Positions 54,087 through 63,650 of a stretch of 64,000 nucleotides of DNA are shown piece by piece. Source of the stretch: Acidobacteriota bacterium (lineage in GTDB: Bacteria; Acidobacteriota; Terriglobia; Terriglobales; Acidobacteriaceae). The DNA lies in contig JABCZC010000017.1 of assembly GCA_013289875.1 (NCBI GenBank), forward strand, positions 1-64,000. Direction: 5' to 3'. The number at the start of each line of letters is the position of its first letter. Position 1 is the stretch's first letter. The translations under genes and the position numbers were made by a program. The notes under the pieces were generated by a model. The model was given only the letters and a program-made list of their open reading frames with translations, searched no databases and was not told the DNA's origin.

Positions 54087-55226
54087 TTATTTACGTGCCT
54101 GCTCGTTCGCTTTCTGCTCAGCAGGAAGAATTACATTCGCATCGAGAATGGTTAACAACGCCTCCTGGTTTTCGTAGAAGACCAGCGGCAAGACCCAGGG
54201 ATATCGTTTTATGTGGTCGTACATGCCCCAGGTTTCGCTGCTGGTTTGCAGCAGGGGTTGAACGGGCACCGAGGGGAGGTTGGGAACGATCGCCGCCAGT
54301 TCCTGCGGAATGCTCCTGGGATCGGTGATATCGGCAATGATGAATCGAGCCATGCCGGCAAGGGTGGCGATGGTTTCCTGAGTGTCCCGGCTGCCGGGCT
54401 TGTCGAAGTCGAAGAGGATGGGCAGGTAGTTGTGGCGGCGCAGGGCCTCGCGAATTGCGTCGAGAATGACCTTCCGCTCCGGAGTGAAGCGGCCCAGGAT
54501 GAGAATGGCTTTTCTGCCGATGGTGTCGATCACATCTCGGATCTTTTCGTTATTCAGGAGCAGGTAGATGAACTGGGCTACTTCGAGATTGTCGACCTCG
54601 ATGGCGGCTTCGCCGGAGGTGATGACCAGATTCGACTGAATCGCTCCTTCCAGCTTGACGTCCCATGCGGAGACTCCGTAGACGTGACAGGAGGTGAGGT
54701 TTGCGCGGTCGAGCTTTGTTTTTACTAATTTCGACAAGATAATGTGCGCGCCAGTCAGGTTCGCTCCGTTGAGGTTGGTGGCGTAGAGATCGGTATTGCT
54801 GAGATTGCTGTAACTGAGGTCCGCTTCGCTGAGATCGGCCATCTGAAAGTCGGCGTAAGGAGCATGCACCTTGAACATCTTTGCACCGCGAAAGTTCGCG
54901 CCACGGAGGTAGGCGTTAAGAAGGTCTGCCTGGGTGAGGTCGGCGCCGCTCAGGTTCGCCCGAGTGAGGAATGCATTTCGAAGGCTGGCCTTGCTGAGGT
55001 CCGCGCCGTCCAGCCTGGCCTCCTGGAGATCGACTCCGCGAAGGTCCGCCCCCCGAAGGTTCGCTTTGGGAAGCGTGGCCCCTCGCAGGTTGGGCCGGAG
55101 GTTGAGGTCTTCGCGCCGCCATTGATTCCAGGCCTCGACTCCTTCCTGAAGCTTTGCGAAATGTTCAGGATTGCCGAATGGGCTCAGCGAAGGCCGGATC
55201 CCAGAAGGTTTGCCGGGAGCTTTCAT
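54087..55226 (-). CDS. Pentapeptide-repeat protein with a C-terminal TIR-like/Rossmannoid domain
   Basis: 379 residues from ATG 55226 (GGAG six bases upstream). Residues about 40-200 contain about twenty A(D/N)Lxx pentapeptides (for example ANLRGADLRGVDLQEARLDG), which form a right-handed quadrilateral helix. After a linker, residues about 235-345 form an alpha/beta domain: AILILGRFTPERKVILDAIR, LPILFDFDKPGSRDTQETIA and ARFIIADITDPRSIPQEL. This resembles the TIR/nucleoside-deoxyribosyltransferase-like domains seen in bacterial effector and conflict proteins. Such domains can consume NAD; activity here is inferred only. The C-terminal tail is charged. Confidence 0.75.
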   Translation of the reverse strand: MKAPGKPSGIRPSLSPFGNPEHFAKLQEGVEAWNQWRREDLNLRPNLRGATLPKANLRGADLRGVDLQEARLDGADLSKASLRNAFLTRANLSGADLTQADLLNAYLRGANFRGAKMFKVHAPYADFQMADLSEADLSYSNLSNTDLYATNLNGANLTGAHIILSKLVKTKLDRANLTSCHVYGVSAWDVKLEGAIQSNLVITSGEAAIEVDNLEVAQFIYLLLNNEKIRDVIDTIGRKAILILGRFTPERKVILDAIREALRRHNYLPILFDFDKPGSRDTQETIATLAGMARFIIADITDPRSIPQELAAIVPNLPSVPVQPLLQTSSETWGMYDHIKRYPWVLPLVFYENQEALLTILDANVILPAEQKANEQARK

Positions 55227-55338
55227 CTTGTCTCCATTGCTCCCGCAGTATAGCTCTGCGGCTGCGGGTTCCCTTCTCAACGAAATGTGTTTCTGCTGCG
55301 GGCGAGGCTTTAGACTTGAGTCCGCGAGGGCTTGGTGC

Positions 55339-56244
55339 ATGACGACGATCAGTGAGTGGAATGAGCGCTTCGGGATTACGGGCGCTGCGGAGATTATGGC
55401 CGGGCAGGGCGGGCTGGCGATGGTGCGTGTCACGGCTCCGGCGGCGAGCGCGGAGATTTACCTGCATGGCGCGCAGGTGACGTCGTGGAAGCCGGCGGGC
55501 AACGATGAGGTTTTGTTTCTGAGCTCGGAGTCGCGGTTCGAGGACGGGAAGGCGATTCGGGGCGGGATTCCGATCTGCTTTCCGTGGTTTCGCGGCAAGA
55601 CCGACGATCCCAAAGCTCCGGCGCATGGGGTGGTGCGGACGAAGGAGTGGGAGCTCGTCTCAGTTGCGCAGGCTGGAGAGGACGTCGTCGTAACATTGGC
55701 AACCGAGAGCGACGAGGCGAGCCGCAGGTGGTGGCCGTATGCGTATCGCGTGGTGTATCGCGTTACCGTGGGCGCGCAGCTCGGGCTGGAATTCACGGCG
55801 ATCAATACGGATTCAAGGGCGCAGCGGATCGAGGAGGCTCTGCATACCTATCACCGGGTGGGAGACGCGGCCCAGATTCGGGTGATGGGGCTGGATGGGA
55901 CGGCCTATCTCGACAATATGGACGGGAATCGCGAGAAGATTCAGCATGGCGATGTGGTGTTCACGCAGCAGACGGACAATGCATATCTCGATACGCGGGC
56001 GGAGCTCGATTTGGTCGATCCGGTGCTGGGGCGGCGCATTCGGACGGAGAAGAAGAATTCGATTACAACAGTGGTGTGGAATCCGTGGGAGTCGGGCGCG
56101 AAGGCTCTCTCCGATTTAGGGGATGACGAGTGGCGGCAGATGGCCTGCGTCGAGGCGAGCAATATTCTCGGCGCGGCTGTGGTGCTGGCTCCGGGTGAGG
56201 AGCATGGGATGGCGGCTGTTATTTCCGTTACGAACGGCCGATAG
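55339..56244 (+). CDS. D-hexose-6-phosphate mutarotase / aldose 1-epimerase family protein
   Basis: 301 residues from ATG 55339. YeaD-like sequence: HGAQVTSWKPAGNDEVLFLS, IRGGIPICFPWF and HGVVRTKEWELV, with the catalytic-like EEALHTYHRVGD and later NPWESGAKALSDLGDDEW. It interconverts the anomers of hexose-6-phosphates. It is divergent from the pentapeptide gene and converges with the histidine kinase gene. Confidence 0.9.
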   Translation: MTTISEWNERFGITGAAEIMAGQGGLAMVRVTAPAASAEIYLHGAQVTSWKPAGNDEVLFLSSESRFEDGKAIRGGIPICFPWFRGKTDDPKAPAHGVVRTKEWELVSVAQAGEDVVVTLATESDEASRRWWPYAYRVVYRVTVGAQLGLEFTAINTDSRAQRIEEALHTYHRVGDAAQIRVMGLDGTAYLDNMDGNREKIQHGDVVFTQQTDNAYLDTRAELDLVDPVLGRRIRTEKKNSITTVVWNPWESGAKALSDLGDDEWRQMACVEASNILGAAVVLAPGEEHGMAAVISVTNGR

Positions 56245-56255
56245 AAGCAATCTGC

Positions 56256-57758
56256 TTAGTAGACCTGCATGCGGTCGAGCGGGATGCGCACCTGGAAGCA
56301 GGTTGCGGAGGGCCGGGATTCCACGGCCACCGATCCGAAGTGCTTGCTGACGATGCGCTGCACGAGGTCCAGACCAAGGCCCAGTCCCGCGCCAATGGGC
56401 TTGGTGGTGAAGAAAGGCTCGAAGATGCGCGATTTGAGCGCGGGATCGAAGCCCGGGCCGCTGTCCCACACTTCGACGACGACCATTCGACCGGTAAGTT
56501 TTGTGGTGAGCCTGAGGGTTCCGCGGTCGCGCATGGCGTCGAGCGCGTTTTCGATGAGGGCGGTCCACACCTGATTGAGCTCGCTGCCGAAGGCGCGGAT
56601 GGCGGGAAGGTTGGGCTCATACTCGCGTTCGACGGTGACATGGTGCAGCCGCGATCGCAACACGGCGAGAGTGTTGTCGAGGGATTGGGCTAGATTCACG
56701 TCCTGGATAGGCGCCTGATCCATGTAGGAGTAGTCCTTGATGGCGTCGACGATTTCGAAGATGCGAGAGGTTGATCCGGCGATAGTGGAGGCGGCGCGCT
56801 GGCTGCGAACGGTGGCGGCAAAGTTGGCGATGGCGAGAGAAAGAACACCCGGACTGACGGCGGCGGCCAGAGTGTCCAGCATATCGATGGGCAAGGCGGA
56901 CTCGGCGAGCGACGGTGCGATGGTCCACGCATTCTGAATCTTGTGCGCTTCAAGCCAATGCAGGATCTGGTCTTCGCGATCGCTCTCTGACAGTGAAGAA
57001 GATGCGGGGGAAGATGCGGCGACCGAGGGAGCGGCGGCGATGCGCTGCTGGGCCTCGCGCAGCCAGCCGCGATATGCATCGAGCTCTTGATTCGATTTGA
57101 GGAGATAGCCGAGACGATATTTCGTCTCGTCGTCGGTTTCCAGATTTGCGGTGAGAGCGTTCGCTGCGCGCTGCGCGGCAGATGCGGGATTGTTCAGCTC
57201 GTGGGCAAGATTAGCGGCAAGCTTTCCGAGCGCCATGAGCTTCGCGGCCTGTTCGTCGGCGCGAGTGAATTCACGGACGCGATCAAGGAGCAGATTGACG
57301 CATTGCTGGTTCATGGAGGGCACGGCCTCAAGCAGGGCCGGGAAATGATTCTCGTGCAGGTCGAGTGTCCAGAGGGAGCCGGAAGCGTAGCCATCTGCAC
57401 CCCAGGTCTTCATGCGGGAATAAGGAAGCTTGCCGGTGACGCGCGCGGTTCGGCCAATGAAGAGCGTGACAGCGCCGTGGTTGCGGCGGTTGACGTAGAC
57501 GTCTCCGCGCAGGATGAAGCTGAGATGACAGGACGGCTCACCTTCCGTGAAGACGATGGCTCCGTCCGGGCCGACGCGCTCGGTGCTGTGTGTGGCGATC
57601 CAGGTGTATTCGTCTTCGGTGAGGCCGTCGAGCTCGGGGAGGGCGCGAAGAGCGGCAATGATTTCGGCCAGGGGAGTTGGCTGAACAGGCGGAGCAGCAT
57701 GGACGGGGCCGCTTTGTGGTGGGGTGCTCATCTCAACATTCAGAGTATCGGGGGACAT
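56256..57758 (-). CDS. Sensor histidine kinase with an N-terminal cyclic-nucleotide-binding domain
   Basis: 500 residues. Residues about 35-160 form a CRP-like cNMP-binding domain (GAIVFTEGEPSCHLSFILRG). The H-box is MALGKLAANLAHELNNPASA (His near 198), followed by an unusual long middle region. The ATPase has N-box TALIENALDAM, G1 DSGPGFDP and F/G2 IFEPFFTTKPIGAGLGLGL. No membrane segment, so it is a soluble kinase. No response regulator is adjacent; the partner is unknown. Confidence 0.9.
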   Translation of the reverse strand: MSPDTLNVEMSTPPQSGPVHAAPPVQPTPLAEIIAALRALPELDGLTEDEYTWIATHSTERVGPDGAIVFTEGEPSCHLSFILRGDVYVNRRNHGAVTLFIGRTARVTGKLPYSRMKTWGADGYASGSLWTLDLHENHFPALLEAVPSMNQQCVNLLLDRVREFTRADEQAAKLMALGKLAANLAHELNNPASAAQRAANALTANLETDDETKYRLGYLLKSNQELDAYRGWLREAQQRIAAAPSVAASSPASSSLSESDREDQILHWLEAHKIQNAWTIAPSLAESALPIDMLDTLAAAVSPGVLSLAIANFAATVRSQRAASTIAGSTSRIFEIVDAIKDYSYMDQAPIQDVNLAQSLDNTLAVLRSRLHHVTVEREYEPNLPAIRAFGSELNQVWTALIENALDAMRDRGTLRLTTKLTGRMVVVEVWDSGPGFDPALKSRIFEPFFTTKPIGAGLGLGLDLVQRIVSKHFGSVAVESRPSATCFQVRIPLDRMQVY

Positions 57759-57834
57759 AGTCACTCACTGTGAAAATCAGATTTACCCGAGGCAGGCCTA
57801 TCATCATTCGACGGACCCGCCTCAAGAATGGTTA

Positions 57835-58656
57835 CTACGACTTGATAAATGCAAGCAGGTCGGCATTGATCTCGTCGGCGCGTGTTGTGCACATGCCATG
57901 CGGAGCGCCGGCGATGACTTTCAGGGTCGCGTTCTTGACGATTTTTGCAGATGCGCGGCCAGCGGCGTCAATGGGCACGATCTGGTCGTCGTCGCCGTGC
58001 AGGACCAGCGTGGGTATGTCGATCTTCTTGAGGTCTTCGGTGAAATCGGTCTCGGAGAAGGCCTTGATGGTGTCGTACTGGCTCTTGTGCGATCCGGTCA
58101 TGCCCTGAAGCCAGAAATTGTCGCGCACACCTTCGGAGATTTTTGCGTTCGGCCGGTTGTAACCGTAGAAGGGCAGAGTGAGTTCCTTGTAGAAGTTGGA
58201 GCGGTCGGCTGCGACGCCAGCACGGATTCCGTCGAAGACGGAGAGAGGCAAGCCGCCCGGGTTCTTTTCGGTCTTTAACATGAGGGGCGGGACTGCTCCA
58301 ATGAGTACGGCCTTGGCAACACGCTTGCTGCCGTGGCGGCCGATGTAGCGGGCGACTTCTCCGCCGCCGGTGGAATGTCCGACCATCACTGCGTCTTTCA
58401 GGTCGAGCGCTTCGAAGAGCTCCGCCAGGTCGTCGGCGTAGGTGTCCATGTCATTGCCGTCCCAGGGCTGGCTGGAGCGGCCATTGCCGCGGCGGTCGTG
58501 AGCGATGACGCGGTAGCCCTTCTGGCCAAGGAAGAGCATCTGCGCGTCCCAGGCATCGGCGGTCAACGGCCAGCCGTGCGAAAAAGTGATGGGCTGTTCT
58601 GTGCCCCAGTCTTTGTAGTAGATTGTCGTTCCGTCTTTGGTGGTGATCGTGCTCAT
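57835..58656 (-). CDS. Alpha/beta hydrolase, non-heme chloroperoxidase-like
   Basis: 273 residues from ATG 58656 (AGGAGA upstream). Motifs: oxyanion [10 protein letters not shown], nucleophile GHSTGGG (Ser near 97), acid Asp in [14 protein letters not shown] and His in AGAPHGMC. Sequences like this are annotated as arylesterase or cofactor-free haloperoxidase; activity on small esters is more likely than halogenation. A dispersed repeat copy lies some 240 bp upstream. Confidence 0.92.
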   Translation of the reverse strand: MSTITTKDGTTIYYKDWGTEQPITFSHGWPLTADAWDAQMLFLGQKGYRVIAHDRRGNGRSSQPWDGNDMDTYADDLAELFEALDLKDAVMVGHSTGGGEVARYIGRHGSKRVAKAVLIGAVPPLMLKTEKNPGGLPLSVFDGIRAGVAADRSNFYKELTLPFYGYNRPNAKISEGVRDNFWLQGMTGSHKSQYDTIKAFSETDFTEDLKKIDIPTLVLHGDDDQIVPIDAAGRASAKIVKNATLKVIAGAPHGMCTTRADEINADLLAFIKS

Positions 58657-58898
58657 GTGGTTCTCTCCTTCAGTTGGGGGCGAAGAATTGTCGTGTGGTT
58701 GCGCGGGCATAGAGATGCGCCCACGGTGGCAAGAGTAGATGAGAGAGCGAGGGTGCGCAACGTGAGGAACTGCAGCACATGCCCTGTAGTTTTCTGCAGG
58801 CTGTGGGCGACTATTCACGGTCGTTCGCGACTGTGGTCAAGAACGAAGAAGCCAGTGGGTGAAAGCCCGGCGCATCAGGGCAACCCCGGGGATCGCAT

Positions 58899-58934
58899 GG
58901 ATTCTTCACTCCGCTGCGCTTCGTTCAGAATGAC
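58899..58934. repeat. Dispersed repeat GGATTCTTCACTCCGCTGCG...TTCAGAATGAC
   Basis: GGATTCTTCACTCCGCTGCG followed by CTTCGTTCAGAATGAC. It is a variant of the units clustered at 50839-51080 and ends four bases before the stop codon of the DsbA-like gene. Confidence 0.6.
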
Positions 58935-58937
58935 GAC

Positions 58938-59474
58938 TCAGGGGCGTGGGGCGGCGAGATCGGCTTCGATGGCTTCGACGAGATATTCGAAGTCGAAGGA
59001 CCCATTGTGACGCACGCCGTTGATGTAGAAGGTTGGTGTGCCGTTGACTCCGCTACGGACTCCGCCGCTGAAGTCGGCGCGAACGCGGGCGACGAATTCG
59101 TGGCTTTCAAGAGATGCGCTCAAGGCTTCCGGATCGAGATCGAGTTCTTCGGCGAGTTGTTCAAAGAGAGGCAGGCCAAGGCGGTTCTGGTGTTCGAAGA
59201 GAAGATCGTGCATCTCCCAGAATTTGCCCTGGGAGCCGGCGAATTCGGCGGTTTCAGCGGCGGGCTCGGCGTGAGGATGGCTCTGCGTCAAAGGAAAATT
59301 GCGGAAGACAAAGAGCAGGCGCTTGCCGAAGTGCTTCTGGACGCCCTTGACGATGGGATAGGCGCGGCCGCAGTGCGGGCACTCGTAATCTCCATACTCC
59401 ACGAGCGTGACCGGCGCGAGGGAATCGCCCTGAGCGTGATCTTCAGGGCTGACGGGAGTTTTGAGCTTGGCCAT
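58938..59474 (-). CDS. DsbA-family thioredoxin-fold oxidoreductase (cytoplasmic)
   Basis: 178 residues. Redox motif YECPHCGRAYPIVK near residue 32 (CPHC) and the cis-Pro loop GVNGTPTFYINGVRHNG. No signal peptide, so it may act in the cytoplasm, unlike classical DsbA. It lies 30 bp downstream of a peroxiredoxin gene on the same strand, which suggests a joint oxidative-stress role. Confidence 0.92.
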   Translation of the reverse strand: MAKLKTPVSPEDHAQGDSLAPVTLVEYGDYECPHCGRAYPIVKGVQKHFGKRLLFVFRNFPLTQSHPHAEPAAETAEFAGSQGKFWEMHDLLFEHQNRLGLPLFEQLAEELDLDPEALSASLESHEFVARVRADFSGGVRSGVNGTPTFYINGVRHNGSFDFEYLVEAIEADLAAPRP

Positions 59475-59504
59475 GGCGGCTCCTAATTCTTCGGCAAGGC
59501 TGTT

Positions 59505-59972
59505 CTATTTGGGGAGAGACTCGAGTGCGTCGAGGATGCCATCGGCTCCGGGATTGACACCGATGGGCGAGAGGTAGCTCCAGGCGATTTTTCCATCCTT
59601 GTCGATGACGAAGAGGGCGCGCTCGCTCATGCCGTCAGCGCTGCGGTAAACCCCATAGGCGCGGGCGACCTCGCCCTTGGGTTCGAAGTCGGCGAGCAGC
59701 GGAAAACGGTAGCTGCGGGCCTCTGCGAAGGCTACATGGCACCAGGCGCCGTCGACGGAGATGCCGAGCAGCTCAGCTCCGTGCTTCTCGAACTCGGGAA
59801 GGATTTCGTTGTAGAGGCCCATCTGGTCGCCGCAGACGGGGCTCCAGTCGGCGGGATAGAAGGCGAGGATTACAGGCTTGCCGCGGAGCTCGCTGAGAGA
59901 GAGTTTCTGGTCGGGCGTGACGGGAAGAGTGAAGTCGGGAGCAGGTGTTCCGGCGGGCAGGATGTCGGACAT
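59505..59972 (-). CDS. Peroxiredoxin, AhpC/TSA family
   Basis: 155 residues from ATG 59972 (AAGGAG six bases upstream). The peroxidatic site reads AFYPADWSPVCGDQM (Cys near 46). A second Cys occurs in GAWCHVAF. The pattern is close to AhpE/BCP-like one-Cys or atypical enzymes. It reduces hydroperoxides. The DsbA-like gene downstream may help recycle it (inference). Confidence 0.92.
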   Translation of the reverse strand: MSDILPAGTPAPDFTLPVTPDQKLSLSELRGKPVILAFYPADWSPVCGDQMGLYNEILPEFEKHGAELLGISVDGAWCHVAFAEARSYRFPLLADFEPKGEVARAYGVYRSADGMSERALFVIDKDGKIAWSYLSPIGVNPGADGILDALESLPK

Positions 59973-60073
59973 GGGGTTCTCCTTAGGCATTTCGATGCTC
60001 GGATATCTGATTGTGAATGATGAGGCGCCGGTTCAGTATATTCGCGGCGCAGGAACGATTGCGGGGCAGGCGC

Positions 60074-61063
60074 TCAGACGAGCGGGTTGTGGGCGCGTAG
60101 CTCGGCGATGATTTCGGCTGCGGCTTGGCGGGCTTCGTCGCAACGGTCGGGGGGAAAGGAGATGGCTCCGACGCGGGCGTGTCCTCCGCCGCCGTAGCGC
60201 TCGCAGATGGTGGCAAGGTTGACCATTTTTTCCGGATCGGTCTTGGTCCATGGATTGGAGCCGACGGAGACCTTGGTGCGGAAGCTGGATTTGGAGAGGC
60301 CGATGGAGTAGGTGGCTTCGGGATGCAGATAGTAGGGGATGAACTTGTTGTATCCCTCCATGGGCTCATCGCTGATGTCGAAGTAGATTGTGCCGTCCTG
60401 TGATTCCGACCGATCGCGAATGAGGCAGAGGGACCGATGATGGCGTTCGAGGAGCGGCGGCAGCAGCTCGGCAACGAAGGGCTGCTTGAGAACCTCGGCG
60501 AGAGGCATTTCGGTAAGCAGAGGAATGAGACGCGGGATAAACATCGGGTCCTGGGTGGACTCAATGACCAGGGTGAGCTTCATCGCCGGGTCGGCCATTT
60601 CGACGGCGGCCTGCGGGCTCTCGTAGAGGGCTCCGTCGACGATGTCGGCCCAGTGGACCAGTTCGGCGACCGGTACGGGATTGAAGCCGAACTTTGTAGA
60701 CCCTATGTGGGCGAGGAAGCCGGTGCAGGAGGTGTAGGCGGCATCGTAGAAGCGGCGGTTGCCATAGCGACCGTCGGCGATACCGCGGCGGTAGTCCTCC
60801 TGGTCCTCGGGCGTGAGAAAGGCGCTGAGATGGTGGTCGAACCACCAGGTAATTGCGGGCGATGCCGAATATTTGAAGTCGACGATGGCGTTCTCGTCGC
60901 CGGTGAAGTCGGCCTCGTTGAAGAGCGCGCCGGCGCGGTGAACGAGCCCGTGATAGGTGTAGGACGCATCTCTAATGATGCACTCGCGGTGGAAGCGGGC
61001 GAAGAGCGAAGCGGAACAGGCTCCGTCGAAACACTTGTCGTGATAGAAGACTCGGACGTTCAA
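60074..61063 (-). CDS. DHH-family phosphoesterase
   Basis: 329 residues from TTG 61063, chosen because a GGAG lies about ten bases upstream and the catalytic domain starts there; GTG 61159 is an alternative. DHH motifs: VFYHDKCFDGACSASLFARF (I), VDFKYS (II), WWFDHHLSAF (III) and HWADIVDG (IV). The C-terminal DHHA1 region is GGGGHARVGAISFP. It is similar to nanoRNases/oligoribonucleases that act on short RNA or pApA; the exact substrate is not known. Confidence 0.88.
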   Translation of the reverse strand: MNVRVFYHDKCFDGACSASLFARFHRECIIRDASYTYHGLVHRAGALFNEADFTGDENAIVDFKYSASPAITWWFDHHLSAFLTPEDQEDYRRGIADGRYGNRRFYDAAYTSCTGFLAHIGSTKFGFNPVPVAELVHWADIVDGALYESPQAAVEMADPAMKLTLVIESTQDPMFIPRLIPLLTEMPLAEVLKQPFVAELLPPLLERHHRSLCLIRDRSESQDGTIYFDISDEPMEGYNKFIPYYLHPEATYSIGLSKSSFRTKVSVGSNPWTKTDPEKMVNLATICERYGGGGHARVGAISFPPDRCDEARQAAAEIIAELRAHNPLV

Positions 61064-61302
61064 AAAGAGGGTGCTCCGGCGCAAAGGAATTTCGTTATCG
61101 GGAATGACTAGGATTGCCGGGTCCGGCCCAGAAGTCAAGCCGCTGACTTCGGGGGTCACGGGTCGTGATTATATCCACACGGCCTGCCACTCCGTAGAGA
61201 ATGTTCCTGACATGTTGTAAGAAGATTCGACCCACAGCGTGAACCGTCACCACTCCTGGCCGCGGGATCTCACAAGCCTGTAGCCTGTTTCCAGCGTGCT
61301 GC

Positions 61303-63444
61303 GTGAAAGAAACCAAGCCTCCAATTCGAGAGAACCGCCAACGCAGAAATGAGGCGCTCACGGCGGCGCTTCAACATCTTCAAGCGGGCCGTTTGCAGCA
61401 GGCCACCGAACTCTGTGAACAGGTTCTCGATGAAGATCCGAATTGCGCCGAGGCACTTCATCTCTTGGGGGTGATCGCCGGTCAAGCCGGCTTCTTCGAG
61501 CCCGCAGTCCAATTGCTGAAACGCTGCATCGAATTACAGCCCAAGGCCGCGGGTTACCGAAATGACCTCGGCGTCGCCTATCGAAATATGAATGAATTGG
61601 ATCCTGCAGCGGAGTGTTTCGAGGAAGCGCTCCGCATCGATCCGGAGTTTGTCGATTCCTATTACAACCTGGGCAATCTCTGCCAGGAGCGCGGCCAGTG
61701 TGACCTGGGTGCGGAATACTATCGGCGTGCTATCCAATTGCGGCCTTCCCACACAGGTGCATGGAATGGTTCGGGCGAGTGCCTGCTGACGCTGGGACGA
61801 AGGGACGAAGCCATCGAGGCCTTCCGCAATGCCGTCACTCACGATCCCAACCACGTTGACGCACATCGCCACCTGGGGATTCTGCTGCGCGCGCAAGGCC
61901 GGACCGAGGATGCATTGCGGCATTTGCGTCGCGTCGTCGAACTTGAACCGGCTTCCGGCGAAGCGCACAACGATGTGGGCGCGATGCTGCTCGATATGGA
62001 TAGGACCGCTGAGGCAGAGAGTTGGTTTCGGCAGGCACTCAAGATCACGCCGAAGTTCCCTGAGGCGTGGCTGAATCTGGGCCGGGCGTTGCGCAAGCTC
62101 CGCCGAGCGACGGAAGCGGAAAGCTGTTTCAGGCAAGTTGTGGAGCTTTGGCCGGATTCGGTGGAGGCGCAGGAGGATCTAGGAATCGCTCTCGGCGACC
62201 AGAGCCGGATGGACGAGGCATTCGCGTGTTTCCATCACGCTCTGCGCATGGCTCCGGAACGTGCCGAGACGTACTACAACATCGGCCATGCGATGCTGCT
62301 CGAGAGTCGATTTGCGGAAGCGTTAGAGCCTCTCCAGCATTCAGTCAAGCTCAAGCCGAATTTCCCCGAGGCGTGGAATAACATGGGGGGATGCTTCCTT
62401 GGTCAGGGTACGACCCATGGCGATGACACTGACCTTGATGAGGCGGAGCGCTGGTACAAGCGGGCGATCGAACTCAAACCGATGTATGCGGAGGCCCATG
62501 CCAATCTCGCACTGCTCCATTTGTTGCGGGGCCGTTTCGAAGAAGGATGGAAGGAATGGGAGTGGCGCTGGCGGGGGAAAGAAAATGAGTTGCACCGCTA
62601 TCAGCGTCCGCTATGGCGGGGCGAGCCGCTGGACGGGAAAACAATCCTTCTCCACACGGAAGGCGGCCTCGGAGATACGCTGCAGTTTGTCCGATATGCG
62701 CAGCTGCTGCGTGATCGAGGGGCACGCGTAGTCCTGCAGTGTCCCAAAGCGCTTCTGGCAGTCCTGTCCGGATGTTCGGGAGTTGATCTGCTGGTGAATG
62801 ACGCCCAGCAAATTCCGGATTTTGATCTCCACGCGCCGCTCATGAGCGTACCGGGCATAGCCGGGACCACCTCCGCCAGCATTCCCGCCGACGTTCCTTA
62901 TATCTTTGCGGACGCGGAAAGGACAGCCTTCTGGAAAGATCAGCTATCGAGTTCCGATGGGCTAAAGGTTGGAATTGCATGGCAAGGAAACCCGGAGTAT
63001 GTGGGAGACCAGCGGCGCTCCGTACCCCTGAGCTATTTCGAACCACTGGCAAAGATTCCGGGAGTTCGCCTCCTCAGCCTGCAGACAGGACGCGGCCGTG
63101 AGCAACTGGAGAAAGTCGGGGCAGAGTGGAAGATCAACGATCTGGGGCTGCCGTTGTCGGAGACGGCGGCCGTCATGATGAACCTAGACCTGATTGTTAC
63201 CAGTGACACGGCCATCGCTCACTTAGCGGGAGCCCTGGCTCGCCCGACGTGGCTGGCTGTCTGCTGCACACCGGACTGGCGCTGGCTTTTGCGTCGCGCA
63301 GATTCGCCCTGGTATCCCACCATGAGGTTGTTCCGTCAGCCAGGGCTCGATCAATGGCCGGCCGTCTTTGCGTCGATGGCGGCCCAGATGCAGACGCTTT
63401 TGGACCACACGGTTACGGATCCCATCGTTCCCTGGGCTTTCTGA
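61303..63444 (+). CDS. TPR protein with a GT-B glycosyltransferase-like C-terminal domain
   Basis: 713 residues from GTG 61303. Residues about 15-420 contain roughly eleven TPRs (AEALHLLGVIAGQAGFFEPA and similar). Residues about 430-700 form a GT-B-like domain: LLHTEGGLGDTLQFVRYAQL, GIAWQGNPEYVGD and TSDTAIAHLAGALARPTWLA. This order resembles O-GlcNAc-transferase-like and protein N-glycosyltransferase-type enzymes. No signal peptide or membrane segment, so it acts in the cytoplasm. Acceptor unknown. The ribosome-binding site is weak. Confidence 0.88.
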   Translation: MKETKPPIRENRQRRNEALTAALQHLQAGRLQQATELCEQVLDEDPNCAEALHLLGVIAGQAGFFEPAVQLLKRCIELQPKAAGYRNDLGVAYRNMNELDPAAECFEEALRIDPEFVDSYYNLGNLCQERGQCDLGAEYYRRAIQLRPSHTGAWNGSGECLLTLGRRDEAIEAFRNAVTHDPNHVDAHRHLGILLRAQGRTEDALRHLRRVVELEPASGEAHNDVGAMLLDMDRTAEAESWFRQALKITPKFPEAWLNLGRALRKLRRATEAESCFRQVVELWPDSVEAQEDLGIALGDQSRMDEAFACFHHALRMAPERAETYYNIGHAMLLESRFAEALEPLQHSVKLKPNFPEAWNNMGGCFLGQGTTHGDDTDLDEAERWYKRAIELKPMYAEAHANLALLHLLRGRFEEGWKEWEWRWRGKENELHRYQRPLWRGEPLDGKTILLHTEGGLGDTLQFVRYAQLLRDRGARVVLQCPKALLAVLSGCSGVDLLVNDAQQIPDFDLHAPLMSVPGIAGTTSASIPADVPYIFADAERTAFWKDQLSSSDGLKVGIAWQGNPEYVGDQRRSVPLSYFEPLAKIPGVRLLSLQTGRGREQLEKVGAEWKINDLGLPLSETAAVMMNLDLIVTSDTAIAHLAGALARPTWLAVCCTPDWRWLLRRADSPWYPTMRLFRQPGLDQWPAVFASMAAQMQTLLDHTVTDPIVPWAF

Positions 63445-63555
63445 ATTGTCTTCAGATGCGAACGACGCTGGTGCTCCCAATGGAAACGCGATATTGGTGT
63501 GGACGGTGGGGCTCAGCGAGCCGGCGGATGTTTACCGGCTGAAGTGAAACCGCGA

Positions 63556-63602
63556 GGATGGCTGAACCACTGAATGGCTGGACCGGGAATGGCTGAACCG
63601 GG
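63556..63602. repeat. Short tandem repeat, about three units of AATGGCTGAACCGGG
   Basis: Three imperfect units (GGATGGCTGAACCACT, GAATGGCTGGACCGG, GAATGGCTGAACCGG) follow one another between the TPR gene and the CPBP gene. Confidence 0.5.
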
Positions 63603-63650
63603 GACCTCCGATTGACGTAATATGGGCAGCAACCCTCAAGGAGAATGGAC

